NCBI RefSeq assembly: GCF_024172125.1
Contig: NZ_JAMZEA010000007.1
Span: 186,001 to 250,000 of the forward strand
From: Actinomadura rupiterrae
GTDB taxonomy: Bacteria > Actinomycetota > Actinomycetes > Streptosporangiales > Streptosporangiaceae
Direction: 5' to 3'
Length of the DNA: 64,000 bases
The notes below the pieces were generated by a model. That model did no database searches and was not told where the DNA came from. It worked only from the letters and a program-made list of their open reading frames with translations. A program made the position numbers and the translations under genes. How positions within the stretch are numbered: the stretch's first letter is position 1; each line of letters starts with the position of its first letter. Positions 1 to 7,621 of the stretch are shown here, one piece after another.

Positions 1-566
1 CCGGCCAGCGTCAGGGCCGCCTCCATGCCCGCAGGCGGGACGTCGAACACGCCCTCCTCCCTGTGGACGACGATGTCGGCGAGCCGCCGCACCTCCGCGC
101 GATCGGCCTTCGGGACGCCGATCATCTGCGAGATGACGTCCATCGGCAGCAACCCGGCGAAGTCGGTCACCCAATCGGACTCGCCGCCGCTCAACGCCTC
201 GTCCAGGTAGGACGCCGTCAGTTCGCGTATGCCATCGGCCATGAGTTCGACGCGACGCGGCGTGAACCCCTTGGAAACCAGCGCGCGCATACGCGTGTGC
301 TTAGGCGGATCGAGCGCGAGGAACGACATCGTCCGATGCGCGTAGGGGCCCCAAGCACTCGGCTCCAGCGAGACGCCGTTGCTACTGGAGAACGTCGCGA
401 AATCACGAAACGCTTTGGCGACGTCCTCGTGCCTAGACAGAGCCCAGAAGTCCAGCTCGTCGTTCCGGTAGAGGGGCGCTTCGTCTCTGAGGCGCGCGTA
501 CAGGGGGTAGGGGTCTTCATGGACGGCGTAGTCGTACGGGCTGTAGGAGGGGTCCACAGCCGCCAC
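1..566 (-). CDS. Cytochrome P450, N-terminal part (cut by window edge)
   Basis: Only the first ~188 codons are in the window; the gene runs off the left edge, so the I-helix and heme-cysteine region are not visible. The segment DPPKHTRMRALVSKGFTPRRV-like (about residues 85-105) is the typical helix-C stretch of bacterial CYPs, in which the H and R contact the heme propionates. The upstream DYAVHEDPYPLYARLRDEAP is the usual CYP amino-terminal pattern. I chose GTG at 566 because it is in the P450 frame; a GTG at 571 is in another frame. It starts 5 nt after the stop of the upstream tetR, so the two are likely cotranscribed. The role is monooxygenation of an unknown substrate with ferredoxin partners not seen here. 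Confidence 0.85.
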   Translation of the reverse strand, partial: MAAVDPSYSPYDYAVHEDPYPLYARLRDEAPLYRNDELDFWALSRHEDVAKAFRDFATFSSSNGVSLEPSAWGPYAHRTMSFLALDPPKHTRMRALVSKGFTPRRVELMADGIRELTASYLDEALSGGESDWVTDFAGLLPMDVISQMIGVPKADRAEVRRLADIVVHREEGVFDVPPAGMEAALTLA

Positions 567-571
567 CTCAC

Positions 572-1129
572 TTAGGAGTCGGGCAGGATCAGCTCCGCCA
601 CTTCTTCCAGGCGATCGGCAACGCGCGCGTACGAGGTGTAGCCCATTCCCGCGTGCACGAGCGCCCCTGAGTAAGCAAGCTCCAACGCCCCCAGAGCCTT
701 CGGGTCGTCCTTGCCGAGCGCGGTCTGGAGCCGTTCCCGGATGGCGACCCCGATCCGCAAGCGCAGTTCGCGGACGTCCGGATCGGTGCCGAGCATCGCG
801 GTCGTGCAGGCCGCGGCCAGTTCCGGCTCGTCCGAAACCAGGAGCGCGATCTCGCGCAGCACCTCGACGACCCGCGCCCGTCCCGGCTCCCCGGAGACGT
901 CCGGTAGCGCGCTCAGCCGCCGCCAGAACACCTCGGTCACCAGGTGATTCTTGGACGCGAAGTACGTGTAGGCCGTAGCCGGTGCCACTCCTGCCCGCCG
1001 CGCCACGTTCCGCACGGTCAGCGAGTCGAACCCGACCTCCCGGACCTCCTCCACGGCGGCCTCGGTCAACCCGCGCACCGTCTCCGCCTGCCGCGACGTC
1101 AGCCGCCGCCGCGTGGACTCGGTGGCCAT
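572..1129 (-). CDS. TetR family transcriptional regulator
   Basis: This 185-aa protein has an N-terminal TetR helix-turn-helix (about residues 12-58, with VRNVARRAGVAPATAYTYFASK) and a C-terminal ligand-binding region. The start is ATG at 1129, preceded by GGAAGAGAG. It lies directly upstream of a P450 gene (5-nt gap) and probably controls it. An imperfect palindrome, TCCGGACA-CA-TGTCCAGA, sits just upstream of its start. The same motif in perfect form occurs at 15290, between the aldehyde dehydrogenase gene and its divergent neighbour. This suggests, as inference, that this repressor or a close relative controls both sites. The ligand is unknown. Confidence 0.85.
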   Translation of the reverse strand: MATESTRRRLTSRQAETVRGLTEAAVEEVREVGFDSLTVRNVARRAGVAPATAYTYFASKNHLVTEVFWRRLSALPDVSGEPGRARVVEVLREIALLVSDEPELAAACTTAMLGTDPDVRELRLRIGVAIRERLQTALGKDDPKALGALELAYSGALVHAGMGYTSYARVADRLEEVAELILPDS

Positions 1130-1135
1130 CTCTCT

Positions 1136-1153
1136 TCCGGACACATGTCCAGA
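1136..1153. promoter_or_regulatory. TetR-type operator, copy 1
   Basis: TCCGGACA-CA-TGTCCAGA is an 8-bp inverted repeat with a 2-bp spacer and one mismatch. It lies 7-24 bp upstream of the tetR start at 1129 and fits an autoregulatory operator. It matches the perfect palindrome at 15290-15307. Confidence 0.55.
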
Positions 1154-1188
1154 CACTAGTTCAGCCGCACCCCGCCGTCCACCCTCGG

Positions 1189-1248
1189 TCAGCGGCGGTC
1201 CGCCGGCGCGCGGCGTATTCAGCGGCGGTCCGCCAGCGCGCGGGTGAT
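1189..1248. repeat. 30-bp tandem duplication spanning a stop codon
   Basis: Two adjacent 30-bp copies (1189-1218 and 1219-1248) begin TCAGCGGCGGTCCGCC and differ at a few bases near their ends. The right copy contains the last codons and TGA stop of the minus-strand tetR gene; the left copy repeats them, in frame, beyond the stop. Similar stop-spanning duplications occur at 21.3, 27.8 and 62.5 kb. Confidence 0.85.
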
Positions 1249-1767
1249 TCCGGCCAGGCCGTACTCGAACGACCGGTCGATCTCGCCCCCGAGCCGGAAC
1301 GCGCCGCTCAGCTCCATCTCGACGAAGCCGGTCGCCCAGGCCGTCACCAGGCGCGCGGCTTCGAGCGCCTCGTCCTCCCCCACGAGCGGACGGACCGCCC
1401 GCAGCACCGGATCGGCCGCCCGGACGCGAGCGTCGGCCGACACCTCCACCGAGTGCATCAGCCGGAACCCCTCCGGCCACGCCATCGCGAACCGCCGGTA
1501 GCCGCGCGCGAGCGCGTCGAGCGATCCGTCGGTCGCCTCCAGCTGGACGGCCAGGTCCTCAAGCGTGGCCTCGGCGACGGCCGCCAGCAGGGCCGCACGG
1601 TTGCTGACGTGCTTGTACAGCGACGGAGCGCGGACGCCCACCCGTTCCGCGACGCCCTGCATCGTCAGCCGCTTCACGCCGGCCGCCTCCAGGAGATCGC
1701 GGCCCGCCGCGACGATCTCGTCGAACGAGGTCTTCTCAGGGGTGGGCACCGCTCGTCCTTCCGCCAT
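1219..1767 (-). CDS. TetR family transcriptional regulator
   Basis: This 182-aa protein has an N-terminal HTH (about residues 15-60, with MQGVAERVGVRAPSLYKHV) and a longer C-terminal domain of the TetR_C (WHG-like) type, with the sequence AWATGFVEMELSGAF. I take ATG at 1767; a TTG one codon earlier is possible and no clear Shine-Dalgarno is visible. It is divergent from an MBL-fold hydrolase gene starting at 1845, and the region between holds inverted repeats, so it most likely represses that gene and itself. The last codons are duplicated just past the stop. Confidence 0.85.
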   Translation of the reverse strand: MAEGRAVPTPEKTSFDEIVAAGRDLLEAAGVKRLTMQGVAERVGVRAPSLYKHVSNRAALLAAVAEATLEDLAVQLEATDGSLDALARGYRRFAMAWPEGFRLMHSVEVSADARVRAADPVLRAVRPLVGEDEALEAARLVTAWATGFVEMELSGAFRLGGEIDRSFEYGLAGITRALADRR

Positions 1768-1770
1768 CAA

Positions 1771-1796
1771 AGCTATTGACGTTAGCCATGATAGCT
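1771..1796. promoter_or_regulatory. Inverted repeat between tetR and MBL hydrolase genes
   Basis: AGCTAT (1771-1776) and ATAGCT (1791-1796) flank a TTAGCCATG core. The region is AT-rich compared with its surroundings and lies between two divergent starts. This is where a TetR operator and both promoters are expected. Confidence 0.45.
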
Positions 1797-1844
1797 ACTT
1801 ATCTTAGCCGCCATCGATCTTCGTCCCCCCTTCCGGAGAACCCC

Positions 1845-2552
1845 GTGAAACTCGCCCCCCACCTGCACCGCCTCGGCAACGACATCGTGGCGTGCTACCT
1901 CGTCGACACCCCCGAGGGCATCACGCTCATCGACGCCGGGCTGCCCGGCCACTGGAAGGACCTCCAGGACGAGCTGCGCTCGCTGGGCAAGACCGCCGAC
2001 GACATCCGCGGCCTCATCCTGACCCACGGCGACTCCGACCACATCGGCTTCGCCGAGCGGCTGCGCAGCGAGCACGGCGTCCCGGTGTACGTCCACGCGG
2101 ACGACTCCGTCCGCACCCGCACGGGCGAGAAGCCCAAGGTCGCGACCGGCCCCCTGCGCCTCGGCCCGGCGCTCGGCTTCTTCGGCTACTCCCTTCGCAA
2201 GAACGGCCTGCGCCCCCGGTACGTCAGCGAGGTCACCGAGATCGCCGACGGCGACGTCCTGGACCTGCCGGGCAAGCCCGCCATCGTGGGCATGCCCGGA
2301 CACTCGCCGGGCAGCATCGCGATCCACGTCCCCATCGCCGACGCGCTCTTCGTCGGGGACGCCCTGACCACCCGGCACGTCCTCACCGGACGCACCGGAC
2401 CGCAGCCCGCGCCGTTCACCGACGACCCGGCCGAAGCACTCGCCTCCCTCGACCGGATCGCCGGACTCTCGGCGTCCTGGGTCCTCCCCGGCCACGGCGC
2501 CCCCTGGCAGGTCTCACCGGCCGACGTGGGCGAGGCCGTCCGGAACGCCTAG
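1845..2552 (+). CDS. MBL-fold metallo-hydrolase
   Basis: This 235-aa metallo-beta-lactamase-fold protein carries the zinc motif as THGDSDHIG (HxDxDH form), a second histidine at GMPGHSPGSI, the metal-bridging aspartate in FVGDALTT and a final histidine in LPGHGAPW. The family hydrolyses thioesters, lactones or similar bonds; the substrate is not apparent. GTG at 1845 was chosen because CCGGAGAA lies 6 nt upstream and the protein then starts MKLAPHLHRL. An upstream in-frame ATG falls in the operator region. It is divergent from a tetR. Confidence 0.85.
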   Translation: MKLAPHLHRLGNDIVACYLVDTPEGITLIDAGLPGHWKDLQDELRSLGKTADDIRGLILTHGDSDHIGFAERLRSEHGVPVYVHADDSVRTRTGEKPKVATGPLRLGPALGFFGYSLRKNGLRPRYVSEVTEIADGDVLDLPGKPAIVGMPGHSPGSIAIHVPIADALFVGDALTTRHVLTGRTGPQPAPFTDDPAEALASLDRIAGLSASWVLPGHGAPWQVSPADVGEAVRNA

Positions 2553-2599
2553 CGGCAAACGAAGATCGGTCAGCACGGCCGAGCACTACCGTGGCAGGG

Positions 2600-3610
2600 G
2601 TGCGATACCGACTCTTCGGCCGAACCGGCCTGCGCGTCTCTGAACTCTTCCTCGGCGCCATGACGTTCGGCCAGCCGGACGGCCCCGGCGCCGGCCTCGA
2701 CGAGAGCCGCCGCGTCCTCGACGCCTACGCGGACGCGGGCGGCAACGTCGTCGACACCGCCATCAACTACCGGAACGGCGCGAGCGAGGAGTACCTGGGC
2801 GAACTCCTCGCCGACCGCCGCGACCGCTTCGTCCTCGCGACGAAGTACACCGTGTCCCGGGACGGCGCCGACCCCAACGCGGCGGGCAACCACCGCAAGA
2901 ACCTGCGCGCGTCCCTCGAAACCAGCCTGCGCCGTTTGCGGACCGACCACATCGACGTCTACTGGGTGCACATCTGGGACCGCAACACTCCCATCGAGGA
3001 GACGATGCGCGCCCTGGACGACGCCGTCCGCGAGGGCAAGGTGCTGTACGTCGGCATCTCGGACGCGCCGTCCTGGGTGGTCGCCCGCGCGAACACCCTC
3101 GCCGAGTGGCGCGGCTGGACGCCGTTCGCCGGCCTCCAGGTGCCCTACAGCCTGCTGAAGCGCGACATCGAGAACGAACTGCTGCCGATGGCCGAGCACT
3201 TCGGCCTGTCCGTCGCCGCCTGGAGCCCTTTGGCGAACGGCATCCTGTCGGGCAAGTACAACTCGGGCAACGCGCCCCGCACCCGCCTCGACCCCAGCCA
3301 AATCAGCGACCACGACCTGGAGGTGGCCAAGACCGTTGGCGAGGTCGCGCAGGAGCTAGGAGCGACGAGCGCCCAGGTCGCCCTGGCCTGGGTCCGTGCG
3401 AGTTCGCCGGCCGTCCACCCGATCGTCGGGGCACGGACCGCCGAGCAGCTGACCGACAACCTGGGCGTCCTGGACGTGACGCTCGAACCGGACGCCATCC
3501 AGCGCCTCAACGAAGCCTCCGGTTTCACGCCCGGCTTCCCATCCGACTTCATCAACGGCACGCAGGAGTTCGTCTACGGCAAGGTCGCGTCCCAGGTCGA
3601 CAACCGCTGA
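2600..3610 (+). CDS. Aldo/keto reductase
   Basis: This 336-aa NADPH-dependent oxidoreductase has the TIM-barrel pattern of the AKR superfamily: MRYRLFGRTGLRVSEL at the N terminus, FGQ-DESRRVLDAY, the catalytic-type Asp/Tyr in VVDTAINYRNG, the Lys in VLATKYT and the His in YWVHIWD. The C terminus (SSPAVHPIVGARTAEQLTDN) is the cofactor site. GTG at 2600 gives the usual family N terminus; GTG at 2591 is the alternative. It follows the MBL gene by about 50 nt on the same strand and may be cotranscribed. The substrate is unknown. Confidence 0.88.
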   Translation: MRYRLFGRTGLRVSELFLGAMTFGQPDGPGAGLDESRRVLDAYADAGGNVVDTAINYRNGASEEYLGELLADRRDRFVLATKYTVSRDGADPNAAGNHRKNLRASLETSLRRLRTDHIDVYWVHIWDRNTPIEETMRALDDAVREGKVLYVGISDAPSWVVARANTLAEWRGWTPFAGLQVPYSLLKRDIENELLPMAEHFGLSVAAWSPLANGILSGKYNSGNAPRTRLDPSQISDHDLEVAKTVGEVAQELGATSAQVALAWVRASSPAVHPIVGARTAEQLTDNLGVLDVTLEPDAIQRLNEASGFTPGFPSDFINGTQEFVYGKVASQVDNR

Positions 3611-3637
3611 CTACGAGCGCCCGGCCCGGCCGGGCGC

Positions 3638-4216
3638 TCACGCACGCAGCGGAAAGGCGTTCTGGAAGGCGAGCCGCTCGTCCGCGCCGTCCCCGATGCG
3701 CGTGAGGAAGTCGTCCAACGCCGCGAACTCCTCCCACCGCGCCCGCCCACCAGCCTCAGCCAGCCGCGCGACAACAAGATCCTCCAGCTCGGGAACGCGC
3801 TTGTTCTTCCAGACCTTGTCCGCGAGGCTCACGAGCAGGTCCTCCAGCGGGATGTCCTCCGTCCAGGACGCATGGGTCGCCGCGAAGCGCGCGAGGCGTT
3901 CGTCGAACCCGTGCCGCAGCAGCAACTCGCGCCCGGCTTCCTCATGGGACGCCCCGGGCCCCGAAAGCTCGCCCACATGCACGAACTTCCCAATGTCATG
4001 GGTAGCAGCCCCGAACAAGACGGCCTTCCTGTCGAACTCCAGCCCAGGATGCCGCTGCTCAACCCATTCAGCGAGGTCAGCGGCAACATCATGCACAAGC
4101 CGTAAATGGGCCCCCAATCGAGGCGCACAGTCCAACGCCCGCAGAAGCTCCGCAACCTGCTCGGGCAGCGGACGAAGCGGCGGATCAGTTTGGTCGTCCA
4201 AAGCACGCTGCAACAT
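3638..4216 (-). CDS. HD domain-containing hydrolase
   Basis: This ~192-aa protein shows the HD phosphohydrolase pattern: an H in HLRLVHDVA, the HD doublet in FGAATHDIGKFVH and later histidines in HEEAGREL and ATHASW. Such proteins hydrolyse phosphate esters, often nucleotides, with a bound metal. I chose ATG at 4216; a TTG at 4240 gives 8 more residues. It lies downstream of, and on the same strand as, the disrupted AbiEii-like gene, about 60 nt away. The substrate cannot be told from the sequence. Confidence 0.75.
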   Translation of the reverse strand: MLQRALDDQTDPPLRPLPEQVAELLRALDCAPRLGAHLRLVHDVAADLAEWVEQRHPGLEFDRKAVLFGAATHDIGKFVHVGELSGPGASHEEAGRELLLRHGFDERLARFAATHASWTEDIPLEDLLVSLADKVWKNKRVPELEDLVVARLAEAGGRARWEEFAALDDFLTRIGDGADERLAFQNAFPLRA

Positions 4217-4273
4217 AGAGAGACCGTAAGGCACCGACAAGAAGCCTCAGCCGTTTGGCAAGTGCAGGCACGG

Positions 4274-4981
4274 TCAGTCAGCGGCGCCGTCCAGCCAGCC
4301 CTGCTCGGCAAGCCGGTTCGCCAGATCCTGTTGCCAGGCGGTCGCGAACTGCCTGATCATCGCAATCTTGTCCGCAGCGAGTCCGTAGGGAGCGTAATCC
4401 TCATCCTCGAACAGCGAGACGGCTCCGAGTCGGTAGACAAGGGTCTCGAAATCGAGCTCGGGCTCGTGGCGTCGCCCCAAGACCTCGAGATCGACGAAGG
4501 AGAAGCCGCCCTTCGAGGCCGCCGCCTCAAGATCGACGATGTCCCGGACCACCGTCCGATCGTGCAGCGCACGGACCTTCAGCCCCACAGCGTCATCGAG
4601 AGGCATCGTGGCGAGGACGACGCCCCCAGTCGACTTCTAGGGCAACCCGTCGAGGCCCCAAGGCTTCTTCAGCAGATCGAGTTCCAGTTCCTGGGCATCG
4701 TCCGGCAAGGTGAGCATCAGTCTCGCGGAGCGGGCCCTCGCCTCGATGACATCCACCGAATACCCCAGGGCCAGGTAGTGCTCGGCCACCGCATCGGCGA
4801 TCTCCCGCAGCGGACGCTGATCGTTGGTGGCAAAGTCCAGATCTTGGGACGGGCGGCAGAGCAGGTCGTGAGCCCGCATGGAGTATCCGCCGGCCAGCAG
4901 AAGCCCGAATCGGTCGAAGGCGGGAAGGCCGTCCACAATGACGCGCCGATGACCACCGGGGAGTGGCTCGATCGTCGTCAT
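4274..4981 (-). pseudogene. AbiEii-like nucleotidyltransferase interrupted by an in-frame TAG
   Basis: The two halves (4981-4637 and 4636-4274) are in the same frame and are separated only by a TAG at 4637-4639. The N-terminal half has the nucleotidyltransferase core LAGGYSMRAHDLL and DLDFAT. The C-terminal half (LDDAVGLKVRALHDRTVVRDIVDL) is the helical region of the AbiEii/AbiGii toxin family. Readthrough would give a 235-residue protein, close to the family's usual size. ATG at 4981 overlaps the stop of the upstream gene (ATGA), so the two form an operon resembling a toxin-antitoxin pair. It is either a nonsense-inactivated toxin or a gene read through at UAG; the ATG at 4606 could also restart translation. 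Confidence 0.7.
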
Positions 4982-5301
4982 GCGCCGCTGGGCAGGACGG
5001 ACTCCCATGCACGCCGGCGTGCTGGACTGAGCATCATCCGAAGCTCGGACCACTGTTCAAGCAGAAGATCGCCATTCAGCCACTTGCAGAGATCGGCGGC
5101 TGGAGCTTCCGAGAGCAGCAAGGCGTACAACACCAGGCGCTGGCGGGTGTCACCGAGGTCAAACCTCTTCCGCCCCGACCAGACCACATGAAGCGGAAGC
5201 TCCACGGCCCCCGTCACCGGCCCGTGCAGGTCATCGATCGACGCGGGCAGCCGCGCTGCGTAGTCCGCGTTGCGCGACGGAAGCCCCTCTGGCTCGTGCA
5301 T
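4978..5301 (-). CDS. Hypothetical partner of the AbiEii-like gene
   Basis: This 107-aa protein has no motif I recognise. Its sequence, with RLPASIDDLHGPVTGAVELPLHVVWSG and a C-terminal helical part LLEQWSELRMMLSPARRRAWE, is that of a small soluble protein. Its stop overlaps the ATG of the AbiEii-like gene by 4 bp, so by position it is the candidate antitoxin of a type IV-like pair. ATG at 5301 was taken; a TTG at 5319 would add six residues. Confidence 0.6.
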   Translation of the reverse strand: MHEPEGLPSRNADYAARLPASIDDLHGPVTGAVELPLHVVWSGRKRFDLGDTRQRLVLYALLLSEAPAADLCKWLNGDLLLEQWSELRMMLSPARRRAWESVLPSGA

Positions 5302-5315
5302 GAACCCATTATCTC

Positions 5316-5534
5316 TCAATCCTCGACAGCATGAGTGCCTCTCTGTGATCGAGACGGGACTCTAGGCTCCCGACACCCTTCAGCTTTTAGAAGGGCGTCC
5401 GCGAGCGCTTCGGCGGACGAGGCACTGACGAGGACGAACCCGGACGCGCGCCAGACCGAACGGTCATCCACGAACACGTCCCACCCTGGAAAGAGGCCGC
5501 GCAGGACGTGCAGGAGCAGAACGCGGCCGGTCAC
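5316..5534 (-). CDS. Small hypothetical protein coupled to an ATP-binding gene
   Basis: This 72-aa protein starts at GTG 5534, overlapping the stop of the upstream ATPase gene by 4 bp (GTGA), which points to translational coupling. It contains LHVLRGLFPGWDVFVDDRSVWRASGFVLVSASSAEALADALL, an alpha/beta pattern resembling short hypothetical proteins that accompany XRE/DUF397 loci in actinomycetes. No catalytic motif is visible. The function is unknown. Confidence 0.55.
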   Translation of the reverse strand: MTGRVLLLHVLRGLFPGWDVFVDDRSVWRASGFVLVSASSAEALADALLKAEGCREPRVPSRSQRGTHAVED

Positions 5535-5947
5535 CCGACGTCCAGCACCGCGAAGACGACCTTGCCGCCGCCGGCCCGCGGCCGAACACCCCACGCGCGC
5601 GTCATGAGCTCGATCATCGCCAGCCCACGCCCGGACAACGCGTCCAGCGCGAGTGGCCGGACGACCGGCCGCACCTCCGACCCGTCCTCCACCTCAATCA
5701 CGGGCCCCGCATCCGAGAGCAGAAGACGCACAGTGATCGGGTCGCCCGGGTCACTGCCATGCAGGAGCGCATTGGTAACAAGCTCGGAAGCCACCGTCCG
5801 CGCAACGTAGACAAGCTCGGACGCATACCCACGCGCCCCGAACCACTCCCCCACGAAATCCCGCACCACCTTGATCGATTCCCCGCACGCCTCCACCACG
5901 ATCTCGGCGTCCGCCATCGTCACACCCTGATCGTTTTCCCTGGCCAT
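5531..5947 (-). CDS. ATP-binding protein, anti-sigma (SpoIIAB-like) HATPase type
   Basis: This 138-aa protein has a GHKL-fold ATPase domain of the HATPase_c_2 type: the N box SELVTNALLHG (Mg2+-binding Asn), a short acidic strand EVEDGSEVRP in place of the usual G1 box, and GRGLAMIELM as the G2 region. Known members are serine kinases that bind anti-anti-sigma proteins. ATG at 5947 is preceded by GAGGGACG. It is divergent from the XRE regulator at 6094, the usual neighbourhood for such kinases beside XRE-DUF397 pairs in Streptomyces and relatives (whiJ-like loci). Confidence 0.8.
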   Translation of the reverse strand: MARENDQGVTMADAEIVVEACGESIKVVRDFVGEWFGARGYASELVYVARTVASELVTNALLHGSDPGDPITVRLLLSDAGPVIEVEDGSEVRPVVRPLALDALSGRGLAMIELMTRAWGVRPRAGGGKVVFAVLDVG

Positions 5948-6093
5948 GAGCGTCCCTCGCAACATCCCTCACGCTGAGTTGCCGAATACACACTCATCCA
6001 GTCACGCCAAGGCGTAGCGTCATGAGTCAACTGCAGGGTGCGAACAACTCAGTGACATCCACTGCCCCGTTGCTGACCTCCCGAAAGACCGAT

Positions 6094-6885
6094 ATGCCCG
6101 CACAGAAGAACGCCCCCGAACTCCTCGCCTTCGGTGACGAGGTGAAGCGGCTACGCCTCTCGGCAGGGCTCACACAGCGCGAAGTCGCAGCTCTCACCAA
6201 TGTGGCGCGGACGTACATCACGCAGGTCGAGTTGGGCAACACCCGCTGCCGCCGGGACTTCGCCCAACGTCTCGACCACGCGCTGCACAGCGGGACGACA
6301 GTCGTCGAAGCTTGGGACGACCTGCTTCAGGCGATAAAGGCAGCCCGTTATCCATCAGTCTTCGGCAACTACCCACACGCCGAGGCCACGGCGAGTGCGC
6401 TGCGCTCGTTCGAGCAACGCATCGTCTACGGCCTGTTCCAGACCGAGGCCTACGCACGCGTCCTCCTGAAGAAGGAAGAGGACGTGCTTGCCCGCATGCG
6501 GCGCCAGAATGTTCGCAGCCGTACCCCCGCCCCATCCATCTACTCCGTGATGGACGAGAGCGTCCTCTACCGCCAGGTCGGCTCCGTCGAGATCATGCGG
6601 GAGCAGCTCGAATTCCTTTACGAACTGTCACAAGCGGAAAACATTTGCCTACAGATACTCCCCCCGATTTACATTCGCAACCTGTGGGCGTCCTTCGCGA
6701 TCGCGACGCAAGCCGATCAAAAGCAGGTAGTCTACACGTCAAAGGCCTACGGAGGAGAGACGTCCAGAGATCCGGAAGACCTGGCCATCGTGTGCGAGAC
6801 CTTCTCACGCGTGCAGGCCCAGTCCCTGAACGTCCCAGACTCACGCACGAAGATCAGAGAGGCGCTTGAGGAGAAATGGACCTGA
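6094..6885 (+). CDS. XRE family regulator with DUF5753 domain
   Basis: This 263-aa protein has an N-terminal Cro/C1 HTH (about residues 12-66, with LTQREVAALTNVARTYITQVELG) followed by the DUF5753 domain (about 85-255, with IVYGLFQTEAYARVLL and VLYRQVGS). This is the WhiJ-like family of actinomycete regulators, which usually pairs with DUF397 proteins, as it does here. ATG at 6094 is used; an upstream ATG at 6022 adds 24 residues. Its last codons overlap the first DUF397 gene by 10 bp. Confidence 0.85.
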   Translation: MPAQKNAPELLAFGDEVKRLRLSAGLTQREVAALTNVARTYITQVELGNTRCRRDFAQRLDHALHSGTTVVEAWDDLLQAIKAARYPSVFGNYPHAEATASALRSFEQRIVYGLFQTEAYARVLLKKEEDVLARMRRQNVRSRTPAPSIYSVMDESVLYRQVGSVEIMREQLEFLYELSQAENICLQILPPIYIRNLWASFAIATQADQKQVVYTSKAYGGETSRDPEDLAIVCETFSRVQAQSLNVPDSRTKIREALEEKWT

Positions 6886-7061
6886 GCCAGGTGGTGTGGC
6901 GAAAGGCCTCTCGCAGCAACGAGATCGGCGACAACTGCGTTGAGGTTGCGAACGTTGCGGGTTGGCTGGCCTTGCGGGACAGCAAGGACCCGGACGCCGG
7001 GGTACTGGCGCTGTGCCGGGACGGGTTCGGGGCCGTCCTCGCAGCCGTCCGCGAGAGGTAG
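6876..7061 (+). CDS. DUF397 domain protein
   Basis: This 61-aa single-domain DUF397 protein has WRKASRSNEIGDNCVEVA, then LALRDSKDPDAGVLALCRDGF, the two conserved blocks of the family. It overlaps the 3' end of the XRE gene, so the two are cotranslated. In characterised whiJ loci the DUF397 protein works with the XRE regulator in developmental control; that role here is inferred. Confidence 0.85.
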   Translation: MDLSQVVWRKASRSNEIGDNCVEVANVAGWLALRDSKDPDAGVLALCRDGFGAVLAAVRER

Positions 7062-7068
7062 CCAGGCG

Positions 7069-7320
7069 ATGGATCTCAAAGGTTTCGAGTGGCGAAGGAG
7101 CAGCCACAGCGGCACCAACGGCGGCGAATGCGTTGAGGTAGGCACTGCACCTGCGTGGCGCAAGGCGTCCCGAAGCAACGAAGACGGCGCCAACTGCGTG
7201 GAGGTTGGAGACGCTCTGGGCGGAGTGGCCGTACGGGACAGCAAGGATCCGGGCGGCGGAGTGCTGGAGCTGAGTCGGGATGGGTTCGGGGCCGTGCTTG
7301 CAGCCGTTCGCGAGAGGTAG
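7069..7320 (+). CDS. DUF397 protein with half + full domain
   Basis: This 83-aa protein joins the first half of a DUF397 domain (FEWRRSSHSGTNGGECVEVG) to a complete DUF397 domain (WRKASRSNEDGANCVEVG to GAVLAAVRER). It begins 8 nt after the previous stop, and the next gene copies its structure. The N-terminal half-domain lacks the VAVRDSKDP block. It appears to have arisen by recombination between neighbouring DUF397 genes. Confidence 0.8.
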   Translation: MDLKGFEWRRSSHSGTNGGECVEVGTAPAWRKASRSNEDGANCVEVGDALGGVAVRDSKDPGGGVLELSRDGFGAVLAAVRER

Positions 7321-7327
7321 CTAGGCG

Positions 7328-7585
7328 ATGGACCTCGAAGGTTTCGAGTGGCGAAAGAGCAGCTACAGCGCCCCCAATGGCGGCGAATGCGTCGAAGTGG
7401 GCGCCGTGCCCGCGTCCGCCTGGCGCAAGGCTTCTCGCAGCGACGAGATCGGCGACAACTGCGTTGAGGTTGCGGACGCTGTGGGCGGGGCGGCCTTGCG
7501 GGACAGCAAGGACCCGGACGGCGGCGTGCTGGCGCTGAGCCGGGACGGGTTCGAAGCCGTGCTGGAGGCCGTGCGCGCCAGGTAG
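7328..7585 (+). CDS. DUF397 protein with half + full domain, second copy
   Basis: This 85-aa paralogue of the preceding gene has the same layout: a half DUF397 (FEWRKSSYSAPNGGECVEVG), then a full DUF397 (WRKASRSDEIGDNCVEVA to EAVLEAVRAR). It starts 8 nt after the previous stop with the same CTAGGCG or CCAGGCG leader, which shows that the unit was duplicated whole. Confidence 0.8.
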   Translation: MDLEGFEWRKSSYSAPNGGECVEVGAVPASAWRKASRSDEIGDNCVEVADAVGGAALRDSKDPDGGVLALSRDGFEAVLEAVRAR

Positions 7586-7621
7586 TCGGCGGGATTCAGC
7601 GCTCAGGAAGATCCCCCGCCC

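Larger units (their letters stand above)
7069..7585 (+). repeat. Tandem duplication of a DUF397 gene unit
   Basis: Two gene-sized units of about 252-258 bp, each with its own AGGCGATGGA start region, follow one another with high identity. The first DUF397 gene (6876-7061) shares the full-domain part. This is a recent local amplification. Confidence 0.75.

Noticed and set aside
218..571. 117-codon minus-strand frame starting at GTG 571
   Set aside because: It overlaps the P450 N terminus in a different frame; the P450 frame has conserved residues.
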